The notes under the pieces were generated by a model. That model was not told the origin of the DNA. It made no database searches and saw only the letters and a program-made list of their open reading frames with translations. This document shows positions 51,884 to 61,562 of a DNA stretch of 64,000 nt, piece after piece. Position 1 is the stretch's first letter. Each line of letters begins with the position of its first letter. Source of the DNA: Methylobacterium terricola (GTDB lineage: Bacteria > Pseudomonadota > Alphaproteobacteria > Rhizobiales > Beijerinckiaceae); assembly GCF_006151805.1 (NCBI RefSeq), contig NZ_VDDA01000012.1, positions 62,001 to 126,000 on the forward strand, written 5' to 3'. A program made the position numbers and the translations under genes.

Positions 51884-52663
51884 ATGCCCGAGATCCGTCC
51901 GGAGATCCGCACCTTCCCGTGCCGGAGCGACAATATCGGCGTGCTGATGCGCGACCCCGCCACCGGCGCCTGCGCGGCGATCGACGTGCCGGAGGCCGCC
52001 GCCGTGCTGCGCGCCCTCGACGAGACCGGCTGGCGCCTCACCGACATCCTGGTCACCCACCGCCACGGCGACCACATCGAGGGTATCCCGGAGGTCAAGG
52101 CGCGGACGAAAGCCCGGGTGACCGCGCCGGCGCGGGCCGGCAGCGCCGTGCCACAGGTCGACGCGACGGTGCGCGAGGGCGACGTGGTGACGGTGGGCTC
52201 CCTCGCCGCCGCCGTCTGGGAGACCCCCGGCCATTGCGACGACCACGTCACCTACTGGTTCGAGGAAGCGGGACTGGCGTTTGCCGGCGACACCCTGTTC
52301 ACCCTCGGCTGCGGCCGGGTGCTCGAGGGCCCGCCCGAGGTGCTGTGGCGCTCGCTGTCGCGCTTCTCGGCGCTGCCCGACGAGACCGTGATCTATTCCG
52401 GCCACGACTACGTGCTGTCGAATGCCCGCTTCGGGCTCGCCGCCGAGCCCGGCAACCAGAACCTCAAGGACCGGGCGGCCCTAGCCGAGCGCGCCAAGGC
52501 GGAGGGGCGCTTCCTGGTGCCGACCACCCTCGGCGAGGAGCGCGCCACCAACCCGTTCCTGCGCGCGACCGAGCCGGCGCTCGCCCGGGCGGTCGGGATG
52601 GAGCCCGGCTCCGACCCGGCGGCGGTGTTCACGGCGCTCCGCGAGTGGAAGAACCGGTTCTGA
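51884..52663 (+). CDS. hydroxyacylglutathione hydrolase (glyoxalase II)
   Basis: The 259-residue protein is a metallo-beta-lactamase fold enzyme with the metal site THRHGDHIEGI, followed by VWETPGHCDDHVTYW, FAGDTLFTLGCGRVLEG and IYSGHDYVLSN. The C-terminal glyoxalase II domain (LKDRAALAER, TTLGEERATNPFLRA) is present. It hydrolyses S-lactoylglutathione to lactate and glutathione, completing methylglyoxal detoxification. ATG at 51884 begins the conserved sequence. The DUF985 gene follows in 4 bases. Confidence 0.94.
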   Translation: MPEIRPEIRTFPCRSDNIGVLMRDPATGACAAIDVPEAAAVLRALDETGWRLTDILVTHRHGDHIEGIPEVKARTKARVTAPARAGSAVPQVDATVREGDVVTVGSLAAAVWETPGHCDDHVTYWFEEAGLAFAGDTLFTLGCGRVLEGPPEVLWRSLSRFSALPDETVIYSGHDYVLSNARFGLAAEPGNQNLKDRAALAERAKAEGRFLVPTTLGEERATNPFLRATEPALARAVGMEPGSDPAAVFTALREWKNRF

Positions 52664-52667
52664 GACG

Positions 52668-53105
52668 ATGCACAGCCTGTCTGCCGCCGAGGTCGTGCGC
52701 CTGCTCGACCTCAAGCCCCACCCCGAGGGCGGGCATTACCGCGAGACCTTCCGGGATCCGCGCGAGATCGACGGACGCCCGGCCTCGACCGCGATCTACT
52801 ACCTCCTCGACATCGGCGAGACCTCGGAATGGCACCGGGTCGACGCCACGGAAGTCTGGCTGTGGCATGCTGGAGCGCCGATGGTGATCACCACGAGCCC
52901 CAACGGCCACGACGCCGAGGCGCGCCATCTCGGCCCCGACCTCGCCCGGGGCCACCGGCCGCAGATCGTGGTGCCGGCCGGGCACTGGCAGACCGCCACC
53001 AGCCTCGGCGCCTGGACCCTGGTGAGCTGCACCGTGGCGCCGGGCTTCCGGTTCGAGGGGTTCGAAATGGCGCCGCCGGACTGGCGGCCGGTGCCGCGGG
53101 GGTAG
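52668..53105 (+). CDS. cupin-like DUF985 protein
   Basis: The 145-residue protein has the DUF985/Cupin_5 signature: LKPHPEGGHYRETFRD, STAIYYLLDIGETSEWHRVD, EVWLWHAGAPMVITTSPNG and GAWTLVSCTVAPGFRFEGFE. The histidines in the first two blocks are likely metal ligands or substrate binders. The function is unknown. It begins 4 bases after gloB, so both are likely translated together. Confidence 0.9.
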   Translation: MHSLSAAEVVRLLDLKPHPEGGHYRETFRDPREIDGRPASTAIYYLLDIGETSEWHRVDATEVWLWHAGAPMVITTSPNGHDAEARHLGPDLARGHRPQIVVPAGHWQTATSLGAWTLVSCTVAPGFRFEGFEMAPPDWRPVPRG

Positions 53106-53219
53106 GCTGCGCCGAGCCAGCGTGACATTGGCCGATTCGGCGTCTTCTCTGGCCGAGCGTGCAACGCCGGCCCTACGCCGATCTGGCATGTGGGACCGTC
53201 GCTTCAGGAAGGATCCCCC

Positions 53220-54122
53220 ATGCGTCGCGATGTCGACTTCCAATCCGAAGGCCGGACCTTGCGTGGCTGGCTCTACGGACCGGGTGGCGGTCCGCCGAGC
53301 GCGCCCTGCATCGTGATGGCGCACGGCCTGTCGGGGGTGAAGGAGCAGTACCTCGACCGTTATGCAGAGGTGTTCGCCGCTGCCGGCCTCGGTGTGCTGG
53401 TGTATGATCACGCCAATTTCGGCGCCAGCGACGGCTGGCCGCGCCAGGAGGCGGACCCCGTCCTCCAAAGGCGTGGCTATCGCGATGCGATCAGCTTCGC
53501 CCAGTCGGTATCCTGGATCGATCCCGCCCGCATCGGCCTGTGGGGGACGAGCTACAGCGGAGGCCATGTGCTGGAGGTCGCCGCCCTCGATCGGCGTGTC
53601 CGCTGCGTCGTGAGCCAGGTTCCGACGATCAGCGGCTACCGGTCGGCCTTGCGGCGAACGCGCGCCGATCTCGTGCCGGCCCTGCTCGCCCGCTTCGACG
53701 CCGACCGTGCCGCGCGCTTCCGTGGTGAAGAGCCCGCGATCCTCCCTGCCGTTTCCGACGATCCGAACGAGGGATGCGCGATGGGCGGCAGCGACGCCTA
53801 CACCTTCTTCACCCAGACCCAGGATTTCGCCCCGGCTTGGCGCAACGCGCTGACCCTCCGCAGTGCCGAGCTGGCGCGCGAGAACGAGCCTGGGATCCAT
53901 ATCGCGCGCATCAGCCCCACCCCGCTCCTGATGATCGTCGCCGACCAGGATCGGTTGACGGCCACCGACCTCTGCCTGGAGGCGTATCAGCAGGCGCTGC
54001 CGCCCAAGCACTTGGTGATGATCGCCGGAGGCCACTTCGATCCCTATGTCCGGCTCTTCGAGGAAACGAGCACCGCCGCCCGCGACTGGTTCCGTGCCCA
54101 CCTCGTCGGTGGCGGTGCGTAG
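53220..54122 (+). CDS. alpha/beta hydrolase, dienelactone-hydrolase/acetyl xylan esterase-like
   Basis: The 300-residue protein has CIVMAHGLSGVKEQYLDRYA, LVYDHANFGASDGWPRQEAD, and the nucleophile elbow GLWGTSYSGGHVLEVAA, with the terminal catalytic histidine in MIAGGHFDPYVRLFEE. It resembles the alpha/beta hydrolases used on small esters or lactones. Codon use shows more A/T-ending codons (CGT, GAT, CAA, GGT) than neighbours. It overlaps the start of an AraC-type regulator. Its ribosome binding site AGGAAGG lies 11 bases upstream of ATG 53220. Confidence 0.82.
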   Translation: MRRDVDFQSEGRTLRGWLYGPGGGPPSAPCIVMAHGLSGVKEQYLDRYAEVFAAAGLGVLVYDHANFGASDGWPRQEADPVLQRRGYRDAISFAQSVSWIDPARIGLWGTSYSGGHVLEVAALDRRVRCVVSQVPTISGYRSALRRTRADLVPALLARFDADRAARFRGEEPAILPAVSDDPNEGCAMGGSDAYTFFTQTQDFAPAWRNALTLRSAELARENEPGIHIARISPTPLLMIVADQDRLTATDLCLEAYQQALPPKHLVMIAGGHFDPYVRLFEETSTAARDWFRAHLVGGGA

Positions 54123-54867
54123 CGAGGTGGGGCCGGCCTGTCTCCAGGCCATTGCACGCGATTACCCGGATGGCGCCGTCGTCGGTGAGCATTGCCATAT
54201 CGACGGGCAGTCCATCCATGCTACGGCAGGGGTCATGGAAATCCAGGCTGCCCGGCGTCTGTGGCTGGTTCCGCCACAGCGCGGTCTCTGGGTCCCTCCA
54301 CGATTGGCTCATGCGCTCCGGGCACGGGGCGGCGTGTCGCTCCGAACGCTCTACGTCGCACCGGATCGCGCCAAACGGCTCCTCGGCGATACGCCCTGCG
54401 GCTTTGCGGTGCCGCTTCTGGTGCGGGAGTTGATCCTGCGCATGCTCGACCCATGCGTGGCAGGCGATCGGGACCGCAACGGCCGCCTCGCCGCCGTGCT
54501 GGTCGACGAACTCGCCGATCTCCACCCGGACGGGATCTCCCTCTCGATGCCGTCCGACCCTCGCCTGGCGCGCGTCTGCGCCAGCATCCTGGCACAGCCC
54601 GGCGAAGAGCGTCGGATCGACGATTTCGCTCGACAGGCCGGCGCGTCGGTCCGGACACTGGGGCGCCTCGCTCTCCACGAGCTCGGCTGCCCCCTCTCGG
54701 CGTGGCGTCAGCAGGCCCGGGTTCTGTCGGCGGTCCCAAGGCTGATCGCCGGGGAGCCCGTGACGCGAGTTGCCCAATCCCTGGGCTATGAGACCAATGG
54801 TGCTTTTGCTGCGATATTCAAACGGCTGATAGGGGTATCACCACGCGAATATCATAAATCTTGCTGA
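54115..54867 (+). CDS. AraC family transcriptional regulator
   Basis: The 250-residue protein has an N-terminal cupin-like sensing half (PDGAVVGEHCHIDGQSIHAT, LWLVPPQRGLWVPPRLAHAL) and a C-terminal AraC helix-turn-helix domain (RIDDFARQAGASVRTLGRLA and SLGYETNGAFAAIFKRLIGV). Such regulators usually control an adjacent gene in response to a small molecule; here the overlapping hydrolase gene is the obvious partner. The start is uncertain: GTG at 54109, 54115 or 54127 all precede the first conserved block. Composition is AT-richer than average. Confidence 0.8.
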   Translation: MRSEVGPACLQAIARDYPDGAVVGEHCHIDGQSIHATAGVMEIQAARRLWLVPPQRGLWVPPRLAHALRARGGVSLRTLYVAPDRAKRLLGDTPCGFAVPLLVRELILRMLDPCVAGDRDRNGRLAAVLVDELADLHPDGISLSMPSDPRLARVCASILAQPGEERRIDDFARQAGASVRTLGRLALHELGCPLSAWRQQARVLSAVPRLIAGEPVTRVAQSLGYETNGAFAAIFKRLIGVSPREYHKSC

Positions 54868-55238
54868 TGATTGGACTGCTTGTCGACCGCAGAGACGGCC
54901 GCCACACGGTACACGACACTGGCGAATACGATGCCGACGAGCCACCGTTCCGTCGCAAGCCCCCTGTCTCGGACGACTGAAGCCTCAGCAGATTCGGGAA
55001 AGGGGGATGGCTCGCACTGGATCGCGCGCATGCTGGCACCCCGTCTGACAGTGTCGTGTACCATGCAGCAACCGAATCTGCCCTGGTCCCATCGACGGGA
55101 ATCGAACCGGCAGGCCCCGAGGCCGGTCGTGACGATCCGCCAAGCCCCTTGACGGCCGATCGTTTCCCCGGGCCCCTCAAATCGGTCGCGAGCATGCCAC
55201 CGGATGGCCGTGTCGACCGGGGCTGCCACCGAGGCTCG
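54868..55238. other. 371-bp intergenic region with repeat and tRNA-like fragment
   Basis: It contains a relative of the palindrome arm at 33913-33930 (CGGACGACTGAAGC at about 54968), an AT-rich start and, at 55084-55113, a 3'-tRNA-like sequence on the minus strand. No gene is supported; several open frames cross it without family matches. Confidence 0.45.
55084..55113 (-). other. 3'-end tRNA-like fragment
   Basis: On the minus strand the sequence runs GCCGG-TTCGATT-CCCGT (a T arm with one mismatch in the stem), then CGATGGG, A and CCA, with the exact spacing of a tRNA 3' end. The matching 5' acceptor strand, CCCATCG, is not found about 75 bases upstream, so this is a fragment, not a tRNA gene. 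Such fragments often mark attachment sites of integrated elements. Confidence 0.45.
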
Positions 55239-56126
55239 CTACTCCTCCGCCACGGCCTCCCGGCTCCCCCCTGCCCGCGTCGCCACCAGCGCCCCCGCCA
55301 CGATGAGCCCGCAGGCCAGGGCCAGCGACCACGTCGCCGGCGCGTAGCCGGCGGCCACGAGGATCAAGGTCGAGAGCACCGGGGCGGCGTAGGAACCGAC
55401 GCCGAGGAGGCGGATGTCGCCGCGCTTGACGCCGATGTCCCAGAGATAGAACGCCGCCCCGACTGGCCCGAGGCCGAGCGCCGCGACCGCGGCCCATTGC
55501 GACACCCCCTGAGGCCATACCGTCCGCTCGACGATCAGATGGCAGACGAGGCTCAGCGCCGCGGTGGCGAGGCAGAAGCCCGCCACCGCATCGGTCGGTA
55601 CCGCGCCGACCCGGCGCGACAGCACCGAGTAGCCCGACCACAGGAAGGCGCAGGCCGCCGCCGCGGCGTAGCCCGGCAGGGATGCGGCCTCGAAATGGAG
55701 CGAGCCGCGGCCGAGGAACAGCGCGACGACGCCGGCCAGGCCCAGGAGCGCCCCCGCGAGATGGGCCGCGCGCAGCCCCCCTTCCCCCGGCAGCAGGGCC
55801 GAGAACAGCACGATCAGCAGCGGCCAGAGGTAGCTGATCAGCCCGGCCTCCGCCGGCGGCGCGAGGCGCAGGGCGGCGAAGTAGAGCGCGTGATAGCCGA
55901 ACAGCCCGACGATCCCGAGGGCCCAGACCGCGGGCGGCTGGCGCAGGGCGGCGAGCCCGGAGGGCCGGACGACCCAGCTGGCGCAGCCGAGGAGCCCGCC
56001 GACCAGGAAGGTCATGGCGGAGAGCTGGAACGGCGGCACCGCGCCGGAGGCGGCGGTGAACAGGGCGAGCAGCGACCAGAGCAGGATGGCGCCGGAGCCG
56101 ATCAGGGTGGCGTTGCGGGTCGTCAT
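55239..56126 (-). CDS. DMT/EamA family exporter, YddG-like
   Basis: The 295-residue membrane protein has ten helices in two EamA repeats. Diagnostic segments are GAILLWSLLALFTAASGAVP, GYHALYFAALRLAPPAEAGL, LLIVLFSALLPGEGG and GVGSYAAPVLSTLILVAAGY, which resemble YddG-type aromatic amino acid exporters. The exact substrate is uncertain. ATG at 56126 is chosen; the 56162 alternative adds only 12 residues. It is divergent from alkB with a 38-bp gap. Confidence 0.8.
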   Translation of the reverse strand: MTTRNATLIGSGAILLWSLLALFTAASGAVPPFQLSAMTFLVGGLLGCASWVVRPSGLAALRQPPAVWALGIVGLFGYHALYFAALRLAPPAEAGLISYLWPLLIVLFSALLPGEGGLRAAHLAGALLGLAGVVALFLGRGSLHFEAASLPGYAAAAACAFLWSGYSVLSRRVGAVPTDAVAGFCLATAALSLVCHLIVERTVWPQGVSQWAAVAALGLGPVGAAFYLWDIGVKRGDIRLLGVGSYAAPVLSTLILVAAGYAPATWSLALACGLIVAGALVATRAGGSREAVAEE

Positions 56127-56164
56127 GACGCGGTCGCTCGCGGGCAAGCCCCACCTTACCACGG

Positions 56165-56875
56165 GTGAGCTGCCGGCCCAGCGGGAATTCGGGTAGGAGG
56201 CGGGTCCCTCGCGGAAGAAGGATCCGTCCCCTGATCGAACTCGCCCCCGGCCTGCTCCATCATCCGGGCTACCTCGATGCCGGGGCGCAAGGCGCGCTTG
56301 CCGCCGGTCTCGCCGCCATCCTGCGGGAGGCGCCGCCCTTCACCCCGACGATGCCGCGCACCGGCAAGCCGTTCTCGGTCCGGATGACGAATTGCGGCCC
56401 CCTCGGCTGGGTCTCCGACCGGGCCGGCTACCGCTACCAGGCGACGCATCCGGAAACCGGGCGGCCCTGGCCGGCGATGCCCGACGCGGTCACGCGGGCC
56501 TGGGCCGACCTCGCCTCCTGCCCGGCGGAGCCCGAGGCCTGCCTCGTCAACCTCTACGCGCCCGGCACCCGGATGGGGCTGCACCAGGACCGGGACGAGG
56601 ATGAGTTCGCCGCCCCCGTCCTGTCCCTGTCGCTCGGGGCGACCGCCCTGTTCCGCTACGGCGGCCTCACGCGCGGCGCCCCGACCCGCTCGGTGCGGCT
56701 GGACTCCGGCGACGCCCTGGTGATGGCGGGGCCCTCGCGCCTGATCTTCCACGGCGTCGACCGCATCCTGAGCCCCGACCTCCTCGCCCCCATGCCGGCC
56801 CTGCCCGAGGCGGTGCCGGCGGGCGGGCGCCTCAACCTGACCTTGCGGCGCGTCTCGGCGATCCGCCGCGCTTGA
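56165..56875 (+). CDS. alpha-ketoglutarate-dependent dioxygenase AlkB
   Basis: The 236-residue protein has the dioxygenase facial triad: the HxD motif in GLHQDRDEDEFAAPVLSLSL, a distal histidine in LIFHGVDRIL, and the 2-oxoglutarate-binding arginines in GGRLNLTLRRVS. It removes methyl groups from 1-methyladenine and 3-methylcytosine in damaged DNA or RNA. The N-terminus has MTNCGPLGWVSDRAGYRY, typical of AlkB. The start is GTG at 56165 and is not certain; conserved sequence begins around residue 25. Confidence 0.9.
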   Translation: MSCRPSGNSGRRRVPRGRRIRPLIELAPGLLHHPGYLDAGAQGALAAGLAAILREAPPFTPTMPRTGKPFSVRMTNCGPLGWVSDRAGYRYQATHPETGRPWPAMPDAVTRAWADLASCPAEPEACLVNLYAPGTRMGLHQDRDEDEFAAPVLSLSLGATALFRYGGLTRGAPTRSVRLDSGDALVMAGPSRLIFHGVDRILSPDLLAPMPALPEAVPAGGRLNLTLRRVSAIRRA

Positions 56876-56964
56876 CAGACCGGCGCGCACGGCCGACGCA
56901 TCCGCACCATGCCTGCGCCGCCCGATCCCGGACGGCGTCTCCTCTTCGAGCCGAGACGAGTCTG

Positions 56965-57924
56965 ATGTCGACGAGTCCCCTGTCGCTGCGCACCATCGCA
57001 CTCCTCTCCTGCCTGGTCGGCCTGCCGGCCGGGGCGCTGGCGGCCGATCCGGTCTATCCGCCGGGCTCCCGGTTCGGGTTCGAGCCGGCCAAGGAGATGG
57101 TGGTGTCGCGCCGCTTCACCGGCTTCGAGCGGACGGGCGGCGGCGCCACGGTCTCGGTGGTCGAGCTGCCGGCCCAGGCCTACAAGGACCTCACCACCAA
57201 CTTCACCGACGAGAACCTGAAGAGCCAGGGCCTGGTGGTGAAGACCCGCGAGACGCTCAAGCTCGCCGACGGGCGCGAGGGCCTGCTGTTCACCGGCGAG
57301 CAGCCGATCGAGCAGCCCCCGGGTGCCCCGGCCCTGCACAAATGGGTCTTCCTCATCTCCGATCCGACCGTGACCGGGATCGTCATCGGCCAGACCCTGC
57401 CCGGGGCCGAGAGCGACGACGCGATGCGCAGCATGCTGACCAGCGTGCGGGTGCGCCCGGCGCTCACCCTCGACCAGCAGGTCGCGGCCCTGCCCTTCCG
57501 GGTCACCGACACCGAGGGCTTCCGCCCGGTGCGGGTGCTGGGCGGCAACTCGGTGCTCTATACCGACGGGCCCAAGGACCAGATGATGAATCTCGAGCAG
57601 CCGATCCTGGTGCTCGCCGAGGCGGTGCAGCCGGCTCCGGCGGCCGAGCAGCGCGACGCCTTCGCCAAGGCCGCCCTCTACTCGAACCAGACGATGAAGG
57701 ACTTCGCGATCGAGCGGTCGCAGAGCTTCCGCCAGAACGGCGCCGACTGGCACGAGATCGTCGCGCGGGCGGTCGACGTGCCGTCGGGCACGCCGGTGGT
57801 GGTGTCGCAGACCATCCGCTTCCAGCCCGACGGCTATTTCCGCGCCGTCGGCGTGGTGCGCGCCCAGGACCGCGACGCGACGCTGCCGCGCTTCCGCAAG
57901 GTGGTGGACGCGATCGGGTTCTGA
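56965..57924 (+). CDS. hypothetical secreted protein, DcrB/LpqN-type possible
   Basis: The 319-residue product has a signal peptide (TIALLSCLVGLPAGALAADP) and two related-looking halves, each with a VVSRRFTGFERTGGGATVSV or VLGGNSVLYTDGPKDQMMNL entry strand and a final segment with DAFAKAALYSNQ. It resembles families with extracytoplasmic beta-sandwich-like domains, but I do not recognise one firmly. It lies 90 bases after alkB in the same direction. Confidence 0.55.
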   Translation: MSTSPLSLRTIALLSCLVGLPAGALAADPVYPPGSRFGFEPAKEMVVSRRFTGFERTGGGATVSVVELPAQAYKDLTTNFTDENLKSQGLVVKTRETLKLADGREGLLFTGEQPIEQPPGAPALHKWVFLISDPTVTGIVIGQTLPGAESDDAMRSMLTSVRVRPALTLDQQVAALPFRVTDTEGFRPVRVLGGNSVLYTDGPKDQMMNLEQPILVLAEAVQPAPAAEQRDAFAKAALYSNQTMKDFAIERSQSFRQNGADWHEIVARAVDVPSGTPVVVSQTIRFQPDGYFRAVGVVRAQDRDATLPRFRKVVDAIGF

Positions 57925-57966
57925 GCCGTCCCCGGCGCCATGCCGCGGCGGTGAGATCCCCCGGTC

Positions 57967-57997
57967 TCCCGGCGCCGCGCAGCGGCAGCCGGGATGA
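57967..57997. repeat. REP-like palindromic unit, copy 3
   Basis: TCCCGGC (57967-57973) and GCCGGGA (57988-57994) flank the core GCCGCGCAGCGGCA, close to the copy at 38382-38416. It lies 43 bases after the hypothetical secreted protein and converges with the peptidoglycan-binding gene. Confidence 0.6.
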
Positions 57998-58090
57998 CGC
58001 CGCGGGACGTCGTCAGGAGCAAGCACGTCCCGTGGCCGCGCCAAGCCGCGCCCGGGAGCGGCCGGCCCCCGTGAGCGGCACTTCGACGAT

Positions 58091-59050
58091 CTATTCCGGC
58101 TTCAACCCCGACCGGGCCTCGAGCTCCTGCAGGGTCCGGCGCGCCACGCTGGCGCCGGGCAGACGGCGCTCGCGCTCGAAGCGGGCCAGCGCCGCGCGGG
58201 TACTCGGGCCGGCGACGCCGTCGACGGCGAGGGGGCCGTAGCCGAGCTTGACCAGGGCGCGCTGCGCATAGGCGATCGACTTGTCGGGCTTGATCCCGGC
58301 GGCCGGCGCCGCGGCATGGAGAGCGGTGGCCTTCGGCTCCGCAGCCTTCTCCCCGGCCTTCTCGGCGGTCTTCGCCTCCCGGACCGGAGCAGGGGGATGG
58401 GAAGCGGGCGCCGCCTCCCGGGTCGGCGCCGGCCGCGACGCCGCGGCCTTGGCGGGCCCCGGTTTCGCGCCGACCGAGGCGGTGCCGTGGTCGTCGCCGC
58501 GGATCAGCGCGCCGATGCCGTCCGACGCCGCCGCCCGCGGCGCGTCGGGTTTCGCGGCGCGCGGCGCCTCGGCGCGGACACCCGGCTGAGGGGTGGAATC
58601 GGCGGCCGCGAGCGACGCATCCTTGCCGGGCGGGGCCTTGCCTTGCGGCACCTTGGCGAAGAGCGGCGCCGGATGGCGGCCGGTCTGGAAGCTCAGGGCA
58701 TTGGCCGCCACCGCGGCCACCGCCCCGAGGGCGAGAAGGCCGCCGACGATCCCGGCCGGGTGGCGCATCACCCGGTCGGCCCGGACCCGCAGGCGCGCGA
58801 GCGGCCCGGCCGGCCCGGGCCGCGCGGCGACCCGGGGCGCGCGCGGGGCCGCCCGCGGACGTGGCGCCGGCCGCGCCCCGGCGGTCAGCGCCACGTCGGG
58901 ATCGTGCCCGGGCTGCTCCCTGGAATCTTGCCTCGGATCTTGCCTCGGATCTTGCCTCGGATCTTGCCTCGGATCTTGCCGGCGGGCCGACGCACCGTCG
59001 CGTCGGCGGCCCGCGGCCTCGTCGGGTTTCCGGGCCGGCGCCTCGGACAT
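58091..59050 (-). CDS. membrane-anchored peptidoglycan-binding protein with RQDP repeats
   Basis: The 319-residue protein has an N-terminal acidic/basic segment with tandem RQDP repeats, one membrane helix (PAGIVGGLLALGAVAAVAAN, near 105), an Ala/Pro/Lys-rich periplasmic linker and a C-terminal PG_binding_1 domain (SIAYAQRALVKLGYGPLAVD and STRAALARFERERRLPG). It should span the inner membrane and reach the cell wall. It lies immediately before the PAS histidine kinase and is probably co-transcribed with it. Confidence 0.75.
   Translation of the reverse strand: MSEAPARKPDEAAGRRRDGASARRQDPRQDPRQDPRQDPRQDSREQPGHDPDVALTAGARPAPRPRAAPRAPRVAARPGPAGPLARLRVRADRVMRHPAGIVGGLLALGAVAAVAANALSFQTGRHPAPLFAKVPQGKAPPGKDASLAAADSTPQPGVRAEAPRAAKPDAPRAAASDGIGALIRGDDHGTASVGAKPGPAKAAASRPAPTREAAPASHPPAPVREAKTAEKAGEKAAEPKATALHAAAPAAGIKPDKSIAYAQRALVKLGYGPLAVDGVAGPSTRAALARFERERRLPGASVARRTLQELEARSGLKPE
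58922..58980. repeat. 12-bp tandem repeat in the peptidoglycan-binding gene
   Basis: A 12-bp unit, CTCGGATCTTGC, is repeated four to five times with one variant at the left end. It encodes RQDP copies in the minus-strand gene and preserves frame, so copy-number change would alter length by four residues at a time without breaking the gene. Confidence 0.85.
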
Positions 59051-59128
59051 CGCGTCTCCTTCCGGGTTCGAGCGGCTCGCTGTCGATCGATCGTCCTTGG
59101 AGCGGACCAGGGAGGGGTGGGCCACGCG

Positions 59129-60991
<1,863 letters not shown>

Positions 60992-61096
60992 ACCGCCACG
61001 CCAGCGCGGGAGACCTCGCGGCCCCGGCGCCCCTACACTGCGAACTCCCAAAACCCTCGCAGAGGCGGCTTAAACGAACGTTAGAGCGCGGGGCGC

Positions 61097-61115
61097 CAGG
61101 GGACGCTGTCCCCTG
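61097..61115 (-). terminator. hairpin after the HMA-domain gene
   Basis: CAGGGGAC (61097-61104) and GTCCCCTG (61108-61115) form a perfect 8-bp stem with a 3-nt loop, 18 bases after the stop of the HMA gene. A second GTCCCC at 61119 allows alternative pairing. No T run follows. Confidence 0.5.
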
Positions 61116-61132
61116 AACTGTCCCCGGCCGCC

Positions 61133-61363
61133 TCAACCAGTCATCGCCTCGGCCTCGTAGCCGGCCCGGCCGAGGGCCTGGGCCACGTCGAGCGCCTGGG
61201 CGTCGGTGACGACGGCGACCCGGCCGCTGCCGAGGTCCGCCTCCACCTGCGCCGCCGGGTCGAGGCGCTGGATCGCCCTCGTCACCGCCGCGACGCAGCC
61301 CTGGCAGGTCATGCCCTCGACCTTCATCAGGAGTTCCATCCGCTCGCCGGCCCGGTCCGTCAT
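61133..61363 (-). CDS. heavy-metal-associated (HMA) domain protein, CopZ-like
   Basis: The 76-residue protein is a single HMA domain with the metal motif GMTCQGCVAAVTRAI and the ferredoxin-like pattern AQVEADLGSGRVAVVTD and LGRAGYEAE. It would carry copper(I), probably to a P-type ATPase that is not in this window. ATG at 61363 is one option; a second ATG at 61339, eight residues further in, is equally good. It is divergent from the EAL gene. Confidence 0.9.
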   Translation of the reverse strand: MTDRAGERMELLMKVEGMTCQGCVAAVTRAIQRLDPAAQVEADLGSGRVAVVTDAQALDVAQALGRAGYEAEAMTG

Positions 61364-61562
61364 CGCCTCGCTCCGTCTCCGCTGCGGCGCACCAGGGCCG
61401 CGCAAGCCATCTCGGGTAGAGCGCTCCTCTGGACAAGGGCCCCGCGAAATCCGTGGGCAGTCCGTGGCGGCGTCTTGCGGGTATTCGGCACCTCGGCGAC
61501 AACCGTGGTGAGGCCGGTGTTCGCGGAACCCGGCATGTCCTCGACGCGTAAGAGGAATCGCC

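Noticed and set aside
55084..55160. A complete tRNA gene on the minus strand
   Set aside because: The 5' acceptor strand, D arm and anticodon arm are absent; only the 3' end geometry is present.
58922..58980. Tandem repeat considered as a CRISPR array
   Set aside because: The unit is 12 bp with no spacers and lies within a coding region.
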